This document shows positions 5,526 to 11,649 of a DNA stretch of 11,649 bases, piece by piece. Each line of letters begins with the position of its first letter. Position 1 is the first letter of the stretch. The notes beneath the pieces are model-generated. The model had not been told where the DNA came from, did not search any database, and was given only the letters and a program-made list of their open reading frames with translations. The DNA lies in the NCBI GenBank assembly GCA_003224075.1, contig QHYF01000080.1, positions 1-11,649 of the forward strand. The letters run 5' to 3'. Made by a program: the position numbers and the translations under genes. This DNA is from Acidobacteriota bacterium. GTDB lineage: Bacteria > Acidobacteriota > Terriglobia > Acidiferrales > UBA7541.

Positions 5526-6125
5526 ATGCCTGATTTTGCCGCTCCTGTCGAACGTCTTATCGATGAGCTGAAACATCTTCCGGGTATCGGTCAGAAGACC
5601 GCGCAGCGGCTGGCGTTTCATCTATTGCGGGCCGCGCCGGAGGATGCGCTGGCGCTGGCGGAGGCGATACGCGACGCAAGAGAGAAGATTCGCGCGTGCT
5701 CCATTTGCTACAACATCACGGATGCGGATCCGTGTCTGTATTGCGCGGGACCGGCGCGGAACAGAAAAACAATTTGCGTGGTCGAAGAGGCGCACAACAT
5801 CCTGGCAATTGAGAAAACGCGCACCTACAGCGGCATGTATCACGTGCTGGGCGGGGCGCTTTCTCCGCTTTCGGGGCGCGGGCCGGAACAGCTTCATATC
5901 AAGTCGCTCATTGAGAGGTTGAAGGGCGGCACGGTCGAAGAGATTATTATTGCAACGAATCCAACGGCGGAGGGCGAGGCGACGGCAGTTTACCTTTCGA
6001 AGCTTTTGAAGCCGCTCGGCGTCCGAGTGACCCGCATCGGAGTCGGGATTCCCGTAGGCGCTGATTTGGAGTATGCCGACGAAGTAACCATGTTGAAAGC
6101 CATGGAAGGACGCCGGGATTTGTAG
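5526..6125 (+). CDS. recR: Recombination protein RecR
   Basis: This 199-aa protein has the standard RecR length. Order of parts: helix-hairpin-helix with LPGIGQKTAQRLAFHLL (18-34); a four-cysteine zinc finger C58xxC61-x8-C70xxC73; a Toprim domain from about residue 81 (ICVVEEAHN, acidic residues E87/E88), through NPTAEGEATA (145-154); and the C-terminal 'GIPVGADLEYAD' (174-185). RecR forms ring tetramers and works with RecO (and RecF) to load RecA onto SSB-coated gaps. The start at 5526 keeps the canonical N-terminus; an ATG at 5518 is in another frame. No ribosome binding site is visible, consistent with a leaderless transcript. A hairpin follows the stop by one base. Confidence 0.97.
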   Translation: MPDFAAPVERLIDELKHLPGIGQKTAQRLAFHLLRAAPEDALALAEAIRDAREKIRACSICYNITDADPCLYCAGPARNRKTICVVEEAHNILAIEKTRTYSGMYHVLGGALSPLSGRGPEQLHIKSLIERLKGGTVEEIIIATNPTAEGEATAVYLSKLLKPLGVRVTRIGVGIPVGADLEYADEVTMLKAMEGRRDL

Positions 6126-6126
6126 G

Positions 6127-6148
6127 ATCCTTCCAGTCGGAAGGATTT
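6127..6148 (+). terminator. Hairpin directly after recR
   Basis: ATCCTTCC (6127-6134) and GGAAGGAT (6139-6146) form a perfect 8-bp stem with an AGTC loop, starting one base after the recR stop. Only TTT follows, so it is a weak intrinsic terminator or a 3'-end stabilising stem. Confidence 0.55.
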
Positions 6149-6282
6149 GCGCCAACTTCGATTTGCTCGCAGTGAACCTCAAGCGTGAAAAGGTGTCCGG
6201 GCGTTTAAGCCATTTAAATAGGTGGGAGCGACAGCTCAGATTGCGGGCGCAATAGCCGAACAGCCTTACAACTATCAGTACT

Positions 6283-6298
6283 GCTAGGCGCCGCTAGC
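6283..6298. promoter_or_regulatory. Inverted repeat GCTAG-N6-CTAGC
   Basis: This dyad, with a GCGC centre, lies 18 bases before a possible -10 (TATAGA, 6316-6321) of the Mpo1-like gene. It could be an operator. Neither the -10 nor any -35 is strong, so this is tentative. Confidence 0.22.
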
Positions 6299-6337
6299 AA
6301 ACAGCCTGATTTAGGTATAGAGTTTGATGTGCATGGT

Positions 6338-6383
6338 GGCTGTCCTCCCGCCAGGTGACAGCCGCGAAGCGGCTGATAGGAGG
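6338..6383 (+). promoter_or_regulatory. Possible switchable 5' leader of the Mpo1-like gene
   Basis: Form A pairs GGCTGTC (6338-6344) with GACAGCC (6357-6363). Form B is the hairpin CAGCCGC-GAA-GCGGCTG (6359-6375), a perfect 7-bp stem. They share 6359-6363 and are mutually exclusive. CCTCC (6344-6348), held in form A, could in form B pair with GGAGG (6379-6383), the core of the Shine-Dalgarno. It resembles no riboswitch class I know. Confidence 0.3.
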
Positions 6384-6390
6384 TGCGCTA

Positions 6391-6726
6391 ATGCCGAGCT
6401 TGGCGCACTACATGGCGCAGTACGATCACGAACACGGGTCCGCTTGGAACAAGCTCCTGCACGGCGTTGGAATTCCTCTGATTTTTGCAGGGGTTATCCT
6501 TCTCATTTTCATGAAGTGGATTTTAGGAGCTGGTTTTTTCTTGGGCGGATGGGCGCTCCTCTTTCTCGGCCACCGGATCGAAGGGAACCATCCGGCGTTT
6601 TTCCAGGGACCGATTTATTTGCTGGTTGGGCCAATCTGGGTCGCAAAAGAAGTATGGACGTTCCTGACTGGAACTCTCCGCAGGCCGACCTCGGAAGATA
6701 CTCCACAAGGCAATGCGACAAAGTAG
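6391..6726 (+). CDS. Mpo1-like / DUF962 small membrane protein
   Basis: This 111-aa protein shows the DUF962/Mpo1 pattern: Y11-x3-H15-x4-N20-x3-H24-x4-P29, and later GHRIEGNHPAF (60-70). It has about three hydrophobic segments (26-41, 43-60, 74-90). Yeast Mpo1 of this family is an iron-dependent dioxygenase that shortens 2-hydroxy fatty acids in alpha-oxidation; the conserved histidines are thought to bind iron. A similar lipid role here is inferred. The start at 6391 is chosen for a perfect AGGAGGT (6378-6384) at six-base spacing; an in-frame GTG at 6355 has no such site. It is probably monocistronic, with its own leader after the recR hairpin. Confidence 0.82.
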   Translation: MPSLAHYMAQYDHEHGSAWNKLLHGVGIPLIFAGVILLIFMKWILGAGFFLGGWALLFLGHRIEGNHPAFFQGPIYLLVGPIWVAKEVWTFLTGTLRRPTSEDTPQGNATK

Positions 6727-6738
6727 TGGCGCTGGCGG

Positions 6739-6768
6739 TTGCCACTTGCTCTCGCCAAATCTGATAAC
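6739..6768 (+). promoter_or_regulatory. Candidate promoter of the PilZ-like/coiled-coil gene
   Basis: TTGCCA (6739-6744, 5 of 6 to TTGACA) and GATAAC (6763-6768, 4 of 6) are 18 nt apart. The predicted start near 6775 gives a leader of only about 20 nt, and no Shine-Dalgarno lies at normal distance before the ATG at 6795 (GAGGGA at 6775-6780 is 14 nt away). Confidence 0.5.
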
Positions 6769-6794
6769 ACTACTGAGGGACGGCGGCGGTTGGT

Positions 6795-9599
6795 ATGAAC
6801 GATTCTGGCGGCAATTATGCCGACGAAGCGATTGAGATGGTGTCCGACAACGTGGCCAACCCGGGCACGGAGTTGAGGCAACGCCGCAGCACGCGAATCG
6901 TGCAAGCGGTGCCTCTTGCAGTAACGGGTGTGGATGCGCTGGGGCGGCCGTTCGTGGAGCGGACGTCGTCGCTAATCATCAATTGCCATGGGTGCCGCTA
7001 CCAATCGAAGCATTACGTCCTGAAAAATATGTGGGTGACGATGGAGATTCCCCACGCGGAAACAGGGCAGCCTCCGCGCACCGTGCGAGGACGCGTGGCG
7101 TGGATACAACGGCCGCGCACGGTGCGGCAGCTCTTTCAAGTGGCCCTGGAGCTGGAAGTTCCCGGGAATGCCTGGGGCATCGCGTTTCCGCCTGAAGATT
7201 GGTTTGCATTCCCTGATACGGTGCCGGTTGTCACGAGCACGGAAGCGGCGCCGGAAACACCACAATTGCCATCGCCTGTGCCTGAGCCCGAGGATACGGC
7301 AGTCTTGAGCGAGGCGGAGCTTCCGACGGTGATCGAGGCGGATAATTTGCGGGTGTTCCCTTCTCCGACAAACACAACGGACGCGTCCTTGCAGTTGGCG
7401 CGACAAGTCGCGCGGCTTGTCGCTGATGCCAAGCAGCAGCTTCTGGCGGCGTCACGCGAAGCGGCTTCGCAGGCAGTATCAGCCGAGCGGCGGCTGTCAT
7501 TCGAGCAATGGGAACAAAAGCTTGCCGCAGGACGCGAGGAAATCGGGAATGAGGCGGCGCGGGCGATTGAAAAATTCCAGCAGGGAGCGGATGAGCATTC
7601 ACGGACGGCCCACGCGGCAGGTGCAGAGGCGTTGCGAGCGGAATTGCCAAGATGGCTGGCACCGCAACTTGAACAACTCACGCGCGACCTGACCGCGAAG
7701 CTCATTCAGGAAGCCACCGTGCAGCGCCATGAACAAACGCAGCAACTGACAAGCACATCGGAAGCTCTGAAAACGGTCTGCCAGCAGGCGGAGGAAACGG
7801 CCGCCCGGGTGAAGGTCCATGCGGAACAATCGGAAACGCAGATTGCTGCGCGTGCGGAAGCCGCATCGCAAGCGATGGATGAAGCGGCCAAACAGCGCGT
7901 GGACGCGATAGCAAAGCAGCTCGAGGCCCTGAACGCGGCAGCTTCAGCGATTCAGCAACAAGTAACAGGAGCGCTCAATGAGGCACAAGCTTCGTGGCAC
8001 GGACAGTTTTCGAGCGGACTGGAAGCTGCACAAGCCCGCTTGCGGGGTTCAATCGAAAGCGCGCTTGCCGAAGCGCAGGATCGCGCGGCCGGCGGATTGA
8101 ACGAGCACTTGCGCGGGTTGATCTCGCAGTTGCAGGAAGAGATGGCGGGCCACGTCACTGCCGTGAGGGAATCTGCCGCAGGGGCAGTAGCTGAATCAGA
8201 GCAGCGGATGGCCGCGATCCGGGATGCGCTGCAGGAGCATTCGCAACGGCTGGAGTCGGTGCTGGCCCGCGCCAGCGAAACGAGCGGGCAGCTCGAACAG
8301 CAATTCGCGCAAATGGAGAAGACGCAGCAGCAGGCGCTGGCGGCGTTTCAAGCGCAAATTGAAACTGTGCTGAGCCCGCATCGCGAGGAAGTGCAACGGC
8401 GTTCCGAGGCGATGTTCGAAGAGATCAATGCGAAGATTCACATGACCTTCGAAGAAGCGTGCCGTCAGTCACTGGCGCGGTTTGACAGACAAGTCGAAGA
8501 GATGGTGCAGCCGCATGTCACGCGGGCCGAGGAAGCCGTTCACCGGCTGGCGGGAGGGCGTTCGCTTCTGGATGCGGCGCTGACGCTGCAGCAGGACCGC
8601 ATTCGCGTCGCGGCGGACGAAGCGTTTGCAGAATCACTTGCGCGCTTCCGGGAAAGTCTTGAAACCGTGGAGCAAATCCTGCAGGACTCTTCGCAAGCGG
8701 TCACTGGCCGCAGCTTGACAGAGCTGGAAGCAAAGGTCAGCGACTTGAAGCACGAGGTGGTCGAAGAGCTCTTCAAGTCAGCGGAATGGTACGAAAAGAA
8801 AGCGCAGACACAGATTCAGAACCTCTCGGAAAAGGCCGTGGAGCACGCTGGAGAGCAGTTGGGGGAGAAAGCGGGAGAGATATCCAGCGTATTCGCCAGC
8901 GAACTGGATCATTCCAGCCGCGGTTTCGTGGGTCACGCGCAAACGCAGATGGAAGAGGTTGTGCGGGACGCATTTGAGCGGGCAAGGGCGCTCTTTTCGG
9001 AAGCGGCGGATACGACGGCGGCGGCGTTCACGGATGAGATTCAGCGCACTGGCCGGCAAGAACTCCAAGGATTTAACGAAGAGCTGCAGCGCTCCACGGA
9101 CGGCGCGCGCGCCGAACAGGACGCTGCGCGCGTGGAGCTGGGGCAGCGGCTAACTGCCGAGCAAGAGGATTTCCTGCGGCGTTACCAGGAGGCCATGAGC
9201 GGAGCGCTTGAGTCGGGCGTGGCAGAGGCGCAGAAAAAAGTGTCTGAAGGATTTGGGCCGTTGCTCGCTTCCTGGAAGACGATGACCGACGCGCATCAAA
9301 AGGAGATGCAGAACGTGTACGGCCAGATGGGCGAACTCGCCGCGGAGCAGCACAAGAAGCGCTTGGAGAATGTCTCGAATCAATGGATGCTGGCAACGGT
9401 GGCGTCGTTGGATCACCAATCGCGCGAGATGATTTCCGCAATTGCGGCGGCCGCGGAGGAAAAACTTCGCGAGGCCTGTGCCCAGGTATTCGCCGGCGTG
9501 GGAGAGTCCATGCGCGAGCGGCTGAAAGAGATTGCGCAGAGCTTTACGCCAGCCGCGGAAGCTCCCGCGCGCGCAAAGAGCGCGAACACCAGCTCCTGA
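6795..9599 (+). CDS. Large PilZ-like, coiled-coil protein (934 aa), function unknown
   Basis: Residues about 28-137 resemble a PilZ domain. RxxxR is present (R30-R34), followed by a beta-rich stretch with 'VRGRVAWIQ' (98-106). The second PilZ motif (D/N-x-S-x-x-G) is replaced by N63-C64-H65-G66-C67, so cyclic-di-GMP binding is doubtful, and C64/C67 form a CxxC pair. A Pro/Glu-rich linker (about 142-195) leads to roughly 700 residues rich in Ala, Glu, Gln, Arg and Lys with long helical, coiled-coil character and no membrane segment or signal peptide. Two stretches 54 residues apart share 'SLARF' and flanking pattern (553-571 and 607-625), hinting at internal repeats. It may be a cytoplasmic scaffold or filament-like protein with a regulatory head; that is inference. 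Codon use looks like its neighbours. It appears to be transcribed alone. Confidence 0.8.
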   Translation: MNDSGGNYADEAIEMVSDNVANPGTELRQRRSTRIVQAVPLAVTGVDALGRPFVERTSSLIINCHGCRYQSKHYVLKNMWVTMEIPHAETGQPPRTVRGRVAWIQRPRTVRQLFQVALELEVPGNAWGIAFPPEDWFAFPDTVPVVTSTEAAPETPQLPSPVPEPEDTAVLSEAELPTVIEADNLRVFPSPTNTTDASLQLARQVARLVADAKQQLLAASREAASQAVSAERRLSFEQWEQKLAAGREEIGNEAARAIEKFQQGADEHSRTAHAAGAEALRAELPRWLAPQLEQLTRDLTAKLIQEATVQRHEQTQQLTSTSEALKTVCQQAEETAARVKVHAEQSETQIAARAEAASQAMDEAAKQRVDAIAKQLEALNAAASAIQQQVTGALNEAQASWHGQFSSGLEAAQARLRGSIESALAEAQDRAAGGLNEHLRGLISQLQEEMAGHVTAVRESAAGAVAESEQRMAAIRDALQEHSQRLESVLARASETSGQLEQQFAQMEKTQQQALAAFQAQIETVLSPHREEVQRRSEAMFEEINAKIHMTFEEACRQSLARFDRQVEEMVQPHVTRAEEAVHRLAGGRSLLDAALTLQQDRIRVAADEAFAESLARFRESLETVEQILQDSSQAVTGRSLTELEAKVSDLKHEVVEELFKSAEWYEKKAQTQIQNLSEKAVEHAGEQLGEKAGEISSVFASELDHSSRGFVGHAQTQMEEVVRDAFERARALFSEAADTTAAAFTDEIQRTGRQELQGFNEELQRSTDGARAEQDAARVELGQRLTAEQEDFLRRYQEAMSGALESGVAEAQKKVSEGFGPLLASWKTMTDAHQKEMQNVYGQMGELAAEQHKKRLENVSNQWMLATVASLDHQSREMISAIAAAAEEKLREACAQVFAGVGESMRERLKEIAQSFTPAAEAPARAKSANTSS

Positions 9600-9602
9600 A
9601 CA

Positions 9603-9626
9603 CCCGAGTTTGCGCCGACCCTCGGG
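9603..9626 (+). terminator. Weak hairpin after the coiled-coil gene
   Basis: CCCGAG (9603-9608) and CTCGGG (9621-9626) form a 6-bp stem with a 12-nt loop, beginning four bases past the stop. No T-run follows, so termination is uncertain. Confidence 0.3.
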
Positions 9627-9740
9627 CAAGTTCCCCTTGCAGCTCAGAGTGGACAGGGCCGCTAAGTGTATGCGCGTCCCACTGCTGCCATATTCAGCGG
9701 GCTGCCGCCGGCTTGATTCGCCACTTCGCTTCCAGCCCGC

Positions 9741-9746
9741 TATAAT
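9741..9746 (+). promoter_or_regulatory. Perfect -10 box (TATAAT) before the 226-aa gene
   Basis: TATAAT matches the consensus fully. The -35 is poor (TTCGCC at 9717-9722, 18-nt spacer; TTGATT at 9713-9718 would be 22 nt away). Transcription would start near 9753, giving a leader of about 13 nt before the ATG at 9766. Confidence 0.5.
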
Positions 9747-9765
9747 CCCAAAGGTTTCGCGCACC

Positions 9766-10446
9766 ATGGCCAATCATGCATACTTGCGCGTATGGACGCG
9801 CGATTTTTCCGTGGAGACAATGATCGCGGAATTTGCGCGGTTCCTGACGACCGCCCCGCTTTCGGTATCTCACAGCTCGTTCGACGAATTGATCGTTCAG
9901 GCTGTCGAGCCAGGCGAAACGCCTATCGGGGAGTGGGATTTGCACGCAGGCGGATATGGTGCGCCGGAAGTGGCGGCCCTTGCGGCGCAGCACCTGAACG
10001 CCGACACGGCGTACATTGTCAGTGCAAAATGGGACCTGTGGAGTTTCGATATCGAGAGCTTGAAGTGGCAGCAGCGACCGGAGCCGCTGGAGCTGACGTG
10101 CCACGGGCTGGAATATGACGACGGAATTGCAGCGACCGCGGGACACTTTGTGGCGGATCTGGGTTTCGAGCACTTCTTTACGGGGCACGGCAAGGTGCTG
10201 GACCTGGGGGCAGCGTTGAATCCGCTCCATTCCTCGGACCACCCAGTGGAACACACCTTCCGGCAGTGGATGGCGGCAAGCGGAAACCTGAAGGAATATC
10301 ACGCCAAGACGCGGGAAAACATCCAACAACTGCTGAATTGGATCGAAGCGATTGAGCGGGCCTTGCCGGTGGAACGCAGCGAGTTGTGGTCCGAGGGAGA
10401 AGAGAACTTTGAAGCGCGGCTGGACGCAATACTGGCGCAGCGGTAG
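9766..10446 (+). CDS. Conserved-looking protein of unknown function, histidine-rich centre
   Basis: I do not recognise this 226-aa protein. It has no signal peptide or membrane segment and looks soluble: an alpha/beta N-terminal half (YLRVWTRDFS at 6-15, then 'AEFARFLTTAPLS'), a tryptophan-rich middle (W90, W92, W101), and a histidine cluster between 127 and 163 (H127, H136, H141, H155, H159, H163) in the segment from 'GHFVADLGFEHFFTGHG' to 'HPVEHTF'. The C-terminal quarter is helical and acidic. The histidines could bind metal, but no known motif is evident. The start at 9766 is preferred because it follows a perfect TATAAT by 19 bases; the frame stays open upstream into the preceding gene, with an ATG at 9670 lying before the promoter. 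Normal codon bias and a clean frame support a real gene. Confidence 0.75.
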   Translation: MANHAYLRVWTRDFSVETMIAEFARFLTTAPLSVSHSSFDELIVQAVEPGETPIGEWDLHAGGYGAPEVAALAAQHLNADTAYIVSAKWDLWSFDIESLKWQQRPEPLELTCHGLEYDDGIAATAGHFVADLGFEHFFTGHGKVLDLGAALNPLHSSDHPVEHTFRQWMAASGNLKEYHAKTRENIQQLLNWIEAIERALPVERSELWSEGEENFEARLDAILAQR

Positions 10447-10482
10447 CGCGTTCAATTCTTGAGCAAACGGGATTTGAGGAGT

Positions 10483-10495
10483 CCTTCCACGAAGG
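10483..10495 (+). terminator. Small hairpin after the 226-aa gene
   Basis: CCTTC-CAC-GAAGG is a 5-bp stem with a 3-nt loop, 36 bases after the stop. It lacks a T-run and may be only chance pairing. Confidence 0.22.
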
Positions 10496-10507
10496 GCGGG
10501 CAACAGC

Positions 10508-10513
10508 TAGAAT
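10508..10513 (+). promoter_or_regulatory. Candidate -10 box (TAGAAT) of the lipoprotein-ABC operon
   Basis: TAGAAT matches 5 of 6 to TATAAT. The -35 is weak (CTTCCA at 10484-10489, 18-nt spacer). It would give a leader of about 120 nt before the ATG at 10641, containing the stem-loop at 10542-10582. Confidence 0.35.
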
Positions 10514-10541
10514 TACTGTGTTACGCATTTGATTGGGCTGG

Positions 10542-10582
10542 TCCCGTGCGCTGCAGGCGACGAGAGTACGCTGCCTACGGGA
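10542..10582 (+). other. Stem-loop in the leader of the lipoprotein gene
   Basis: The outer stem is TCCCGT (10542-10547) with ACGGGA (10577-10582). The inner stem is GCA-g-GCG (10553-10559) with CGCTGC (10569-10574), closing a 9-nt loop ACGAGAGTA. It does not match a riboswitch class that I recognise. Confidence 0.28.
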
Positions 10583-10640
10583 GTAGGGATAGGAAGCCCC
10601 GGCGAGTGTTTGAGATCACGCTCGCGATGCGAGACTTGTG

Positions 10641-11339
10641 ATGGAAAAAAGCTCACAAAGCGAGTGCTCGTGTGCTAACGGGGCGGGCCGCGCGACGTCC
10701 TTCGTAAGTGGGGCCGGCGGTGTTGGCCCGGCCCATGCCTGGAGAATTCTGCTGCTTTTCTCCATAAACCCTGTGATCCTGGCTGTTCTTCTGGGCGGAT
10801 GCGGCGCAGATGCGCCGAAGCCTGCGGCGCAGGCGGAAACCAAGCGCGCGGAGCCGATCGTTCCCGAAGACGTTCTGTCGGCGGCAAAGGCGCTGCTGGG
10901 GAGCGAGACGCAGGTGCTGGCCTTTGGAGATTTGGCGAAAAACGGGAACCAGGAATTTCTGGCGGCGAACGTCGTGCCAAAGACGCCAACCAACAATTTG
11001 CCGGGAACCATCGTGACACGCGCCGTGGTGGTGGAAAATGCTGACGGCAAGTGGACCGAACTTCTGCGATGCGATGAACATCTGAAAAACCAGAAAGGCT
11101 TTCTCGGGTTGACGCCGTTGACGGCCATAACTGGCTGGCGGCTGCAGTTCGAGCAGAGTGAAGAGAAGGGGTTGCAACTTTACTTTACGCCGCTGAAGGG
11201 CGCCACCGATTCGCACGTGCTGCCGATCGGGGTGCGCTGGAATCCTGCTACCAAACGCTACCAATCGCTCGACCGGACCTACGAGCACTTCCTGCTCGAG
11301 GCGGGATCCCTGGAAGACGCGAGGTCGAGGCTGCGATGA
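10641..11339 (+). CDS. Putative lipoprotein, function unknown, coupled to an ABC exporter
   Basis: This 232-aa protein has a hydrophobic stretch (36-51) ending in the lipobox L51-G-G-C54, so it is probably cleaved and lipidated at Cys54. A GTG one codon earlier (10638) is equally possible as start, and no ribosome binding site is visible for either. The 35 residues before the hydrophobic core are unusually long for a lipoprotein signal, so the true start may lie downstream at a rare codon. After an Ala/Pro-rich linker, residues about 75-220 form a compact domain ('ILSAAK'-like helix, 'VLAFGDLAKNGNQEFLAANV', 'TRAVVVENADGKWTELLRC') that looks beta-rich; I cannot name the family. The stop overlaps the next ATG by four bases (ATGA, 11336-11339), so the two are probably translationally coupled and may act together at the envelope. 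Confidence 0.75.
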   Translation: MEKSSQSECSCANGAGRATSFVSGAGGVGPAHAWRILLLFSINPVILAVLLGGCGADAPKPAAQAETKRAEPIVPEDVLSAAKALLGSETQVLAFGDLAKNGNQEFLAANVVPKTPTNNLPGTIVTRAVVVENADGKWTELLRCDEHLKNQKGFLGLTPLTAITGWRLQFEQSEEKGLQLYFTPLKGATDSHVLPIGVRWNPATKRYQSLDRTYEHFLLEAGSLEDARSRLR

Positions 11340-11649
11340 GCGCGGTAGTGACAAACCTGAACACCGCCGATGGGGCGAAGAAAGCCGCGAAGGCCTCGGC
11401 GTCGAAAAACCTGCTCGGCCTCATGCCCTACCTGAGAAAGTACACCGGCGGGATCGCGCTTGGCTTGGTCACCCTCGCGCTCATGGGTCTGGTCGGCATC
11501 ATCTGGCCGCTCGCTACGGGAGTGATCACAGACACACTCGCTGGCAGCCCACACCCCTTTGAGCATCCAGGCGTCTCGGGTGCCGTGGCAGCGGTAGGCA
11601 CCGTCAACTGGCTCAGCAAGAGTATTCCTTTCTACGCGCCGCACAGCCG
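11336..11649 (+). CDS. ABC transporter (exporter type), N-terminal fragment, truncated by window end
   Basis: The frame opens at the ATG overlapping the lipoprotein stop and stays open to the last base, giving 104 residues. After a Lys/Ala-rich cytoplasmic start, 'LLGLMPYLRKYTGGIALGL' (26-44) and the hydrophobic TM1 (about 39-61), ending 'IIWPLATGVITDTL' (55-68), match the first transmembrane helix and elbow of type I ABC exporters of the MsbA/LmrA kind. The extracytoplasmic loop follows, with 'LSKSIPFYAPHS' at the end. The ATPase domain, if fused, lies outside the window. Substrate is unknown; lipids, peptides or drugs are typical for the family. This call rests on pattern over a short stretch. 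Confidence 0.82.
   Translation, partial: MSAVVTNLNTADGAKKAAKASASKNLLGLMPYLRKYTGGIALGLVTLALMGLVGIIWPLATGVITDTLAGSPHPFEHPGVSGAVAAVGTVNWLSKSIPFYAPHS

Noticed and set aside
5622..6182. Minus-strand open frame of 186 codons opposite recR
   Set aside because: RecR on the plus strand is unmistakable, so this is a shadow.
9694..10503. Minus-strand open frame of 269 codons opposite the 226-aa gene
   Set aside because: GC-rich third positions of the plus-strand gene keep the opposite frame open; its product is Arg/Pro/Gln-rich with no domain, and no start signals were seen.
1..11649. CRISPR array, insertion sequence, tRNA or phage genes
   Set aside because: Looked for spaced direct repeats, transposase motifs, cloverleaf/TTC-arm sequences and phage structural genes on both strands; none seen.

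Overview
The window looks like chromosomal DNA from a GC-rich Gram-negative bacterium, most likely an Acidobacteriota (Terriglobia-type) genome. The lineage is an inference from the protein style (secreted DinB and cupin proteins, a PilZ-like/coiled-coil giant), the high GC content and short heptamer repeats between genes. No rRNA or other decisive marker is present. The housekeeping core is the widely conserved cluster ffs (SRP RNA) - dnaX - ybaB - recR.

Layout. 1-321: C-terminal end of a sigma-54-dependent (NtrC-type) regulator that enters from the left. 433-1059: secreted DinB-fold protein. 1192-1242: strong stem-loop plus T-run between convergent genes. 1251-1937 (minus strand): exported protein with a VirB10/TrbI-like beta region and a glycine-rich segment. 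1938-2269: divergent intergenic region with promoter and operator candidates. 2270-2779: secreted cupin. 2938-3041: small-type SRP RNA, recognised from its GGAA-capped hallmark and a perfect 11-bp closing helix. 3242-4960: dnaX, overlapping ybaB (4960-5286) by one base. 5526-6125: recR, which appears to have its own promoter placed so that the mRNA would be leaderless, and a hairpin directly after its stop. 6391-6726: small Mpo1/DUF962-like membrane protein with a possibly switchable leader. 6795-9599: 934-aa PilZ-like/coiled-coil protein. 9766-10446: histidine-rich protein of unknown function. 10641-11339: lipoprotein whose stop overlaps the start of an ABC exporter (11336 to the window end, truncated).

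How the genes relate. DnaX (clamp loader), YbaB (nucleoid-associated) and RecR (recombinational repair) form the DNA-maintenance block. Overlap suggests dnaX and ybaB are translationally coupled, while two alternative hairpins, a T-run and a promoter suggest that recR is a separate transcript. The lipoprotein and ABC exporter are a translationally coupled pair. The other genes look like independent single units, most with a hairpin downstream.

No CRISPR array, insertion sequence, prophage, tRNA or obvious defence system is visible. The items most worth a second look are: the A7 slippery run in dnaX at almost the same codon as the E. coli gamma/tau frameshift; a 7-bp tandem repeat forming the dnaX translation-initiation region; the leaderless recR arrangement; mutually exclusive hairpins around the Shine-Dalgarno of the Mpo1-like gene; and the 934-aa PilZ/coiled-coil protein.
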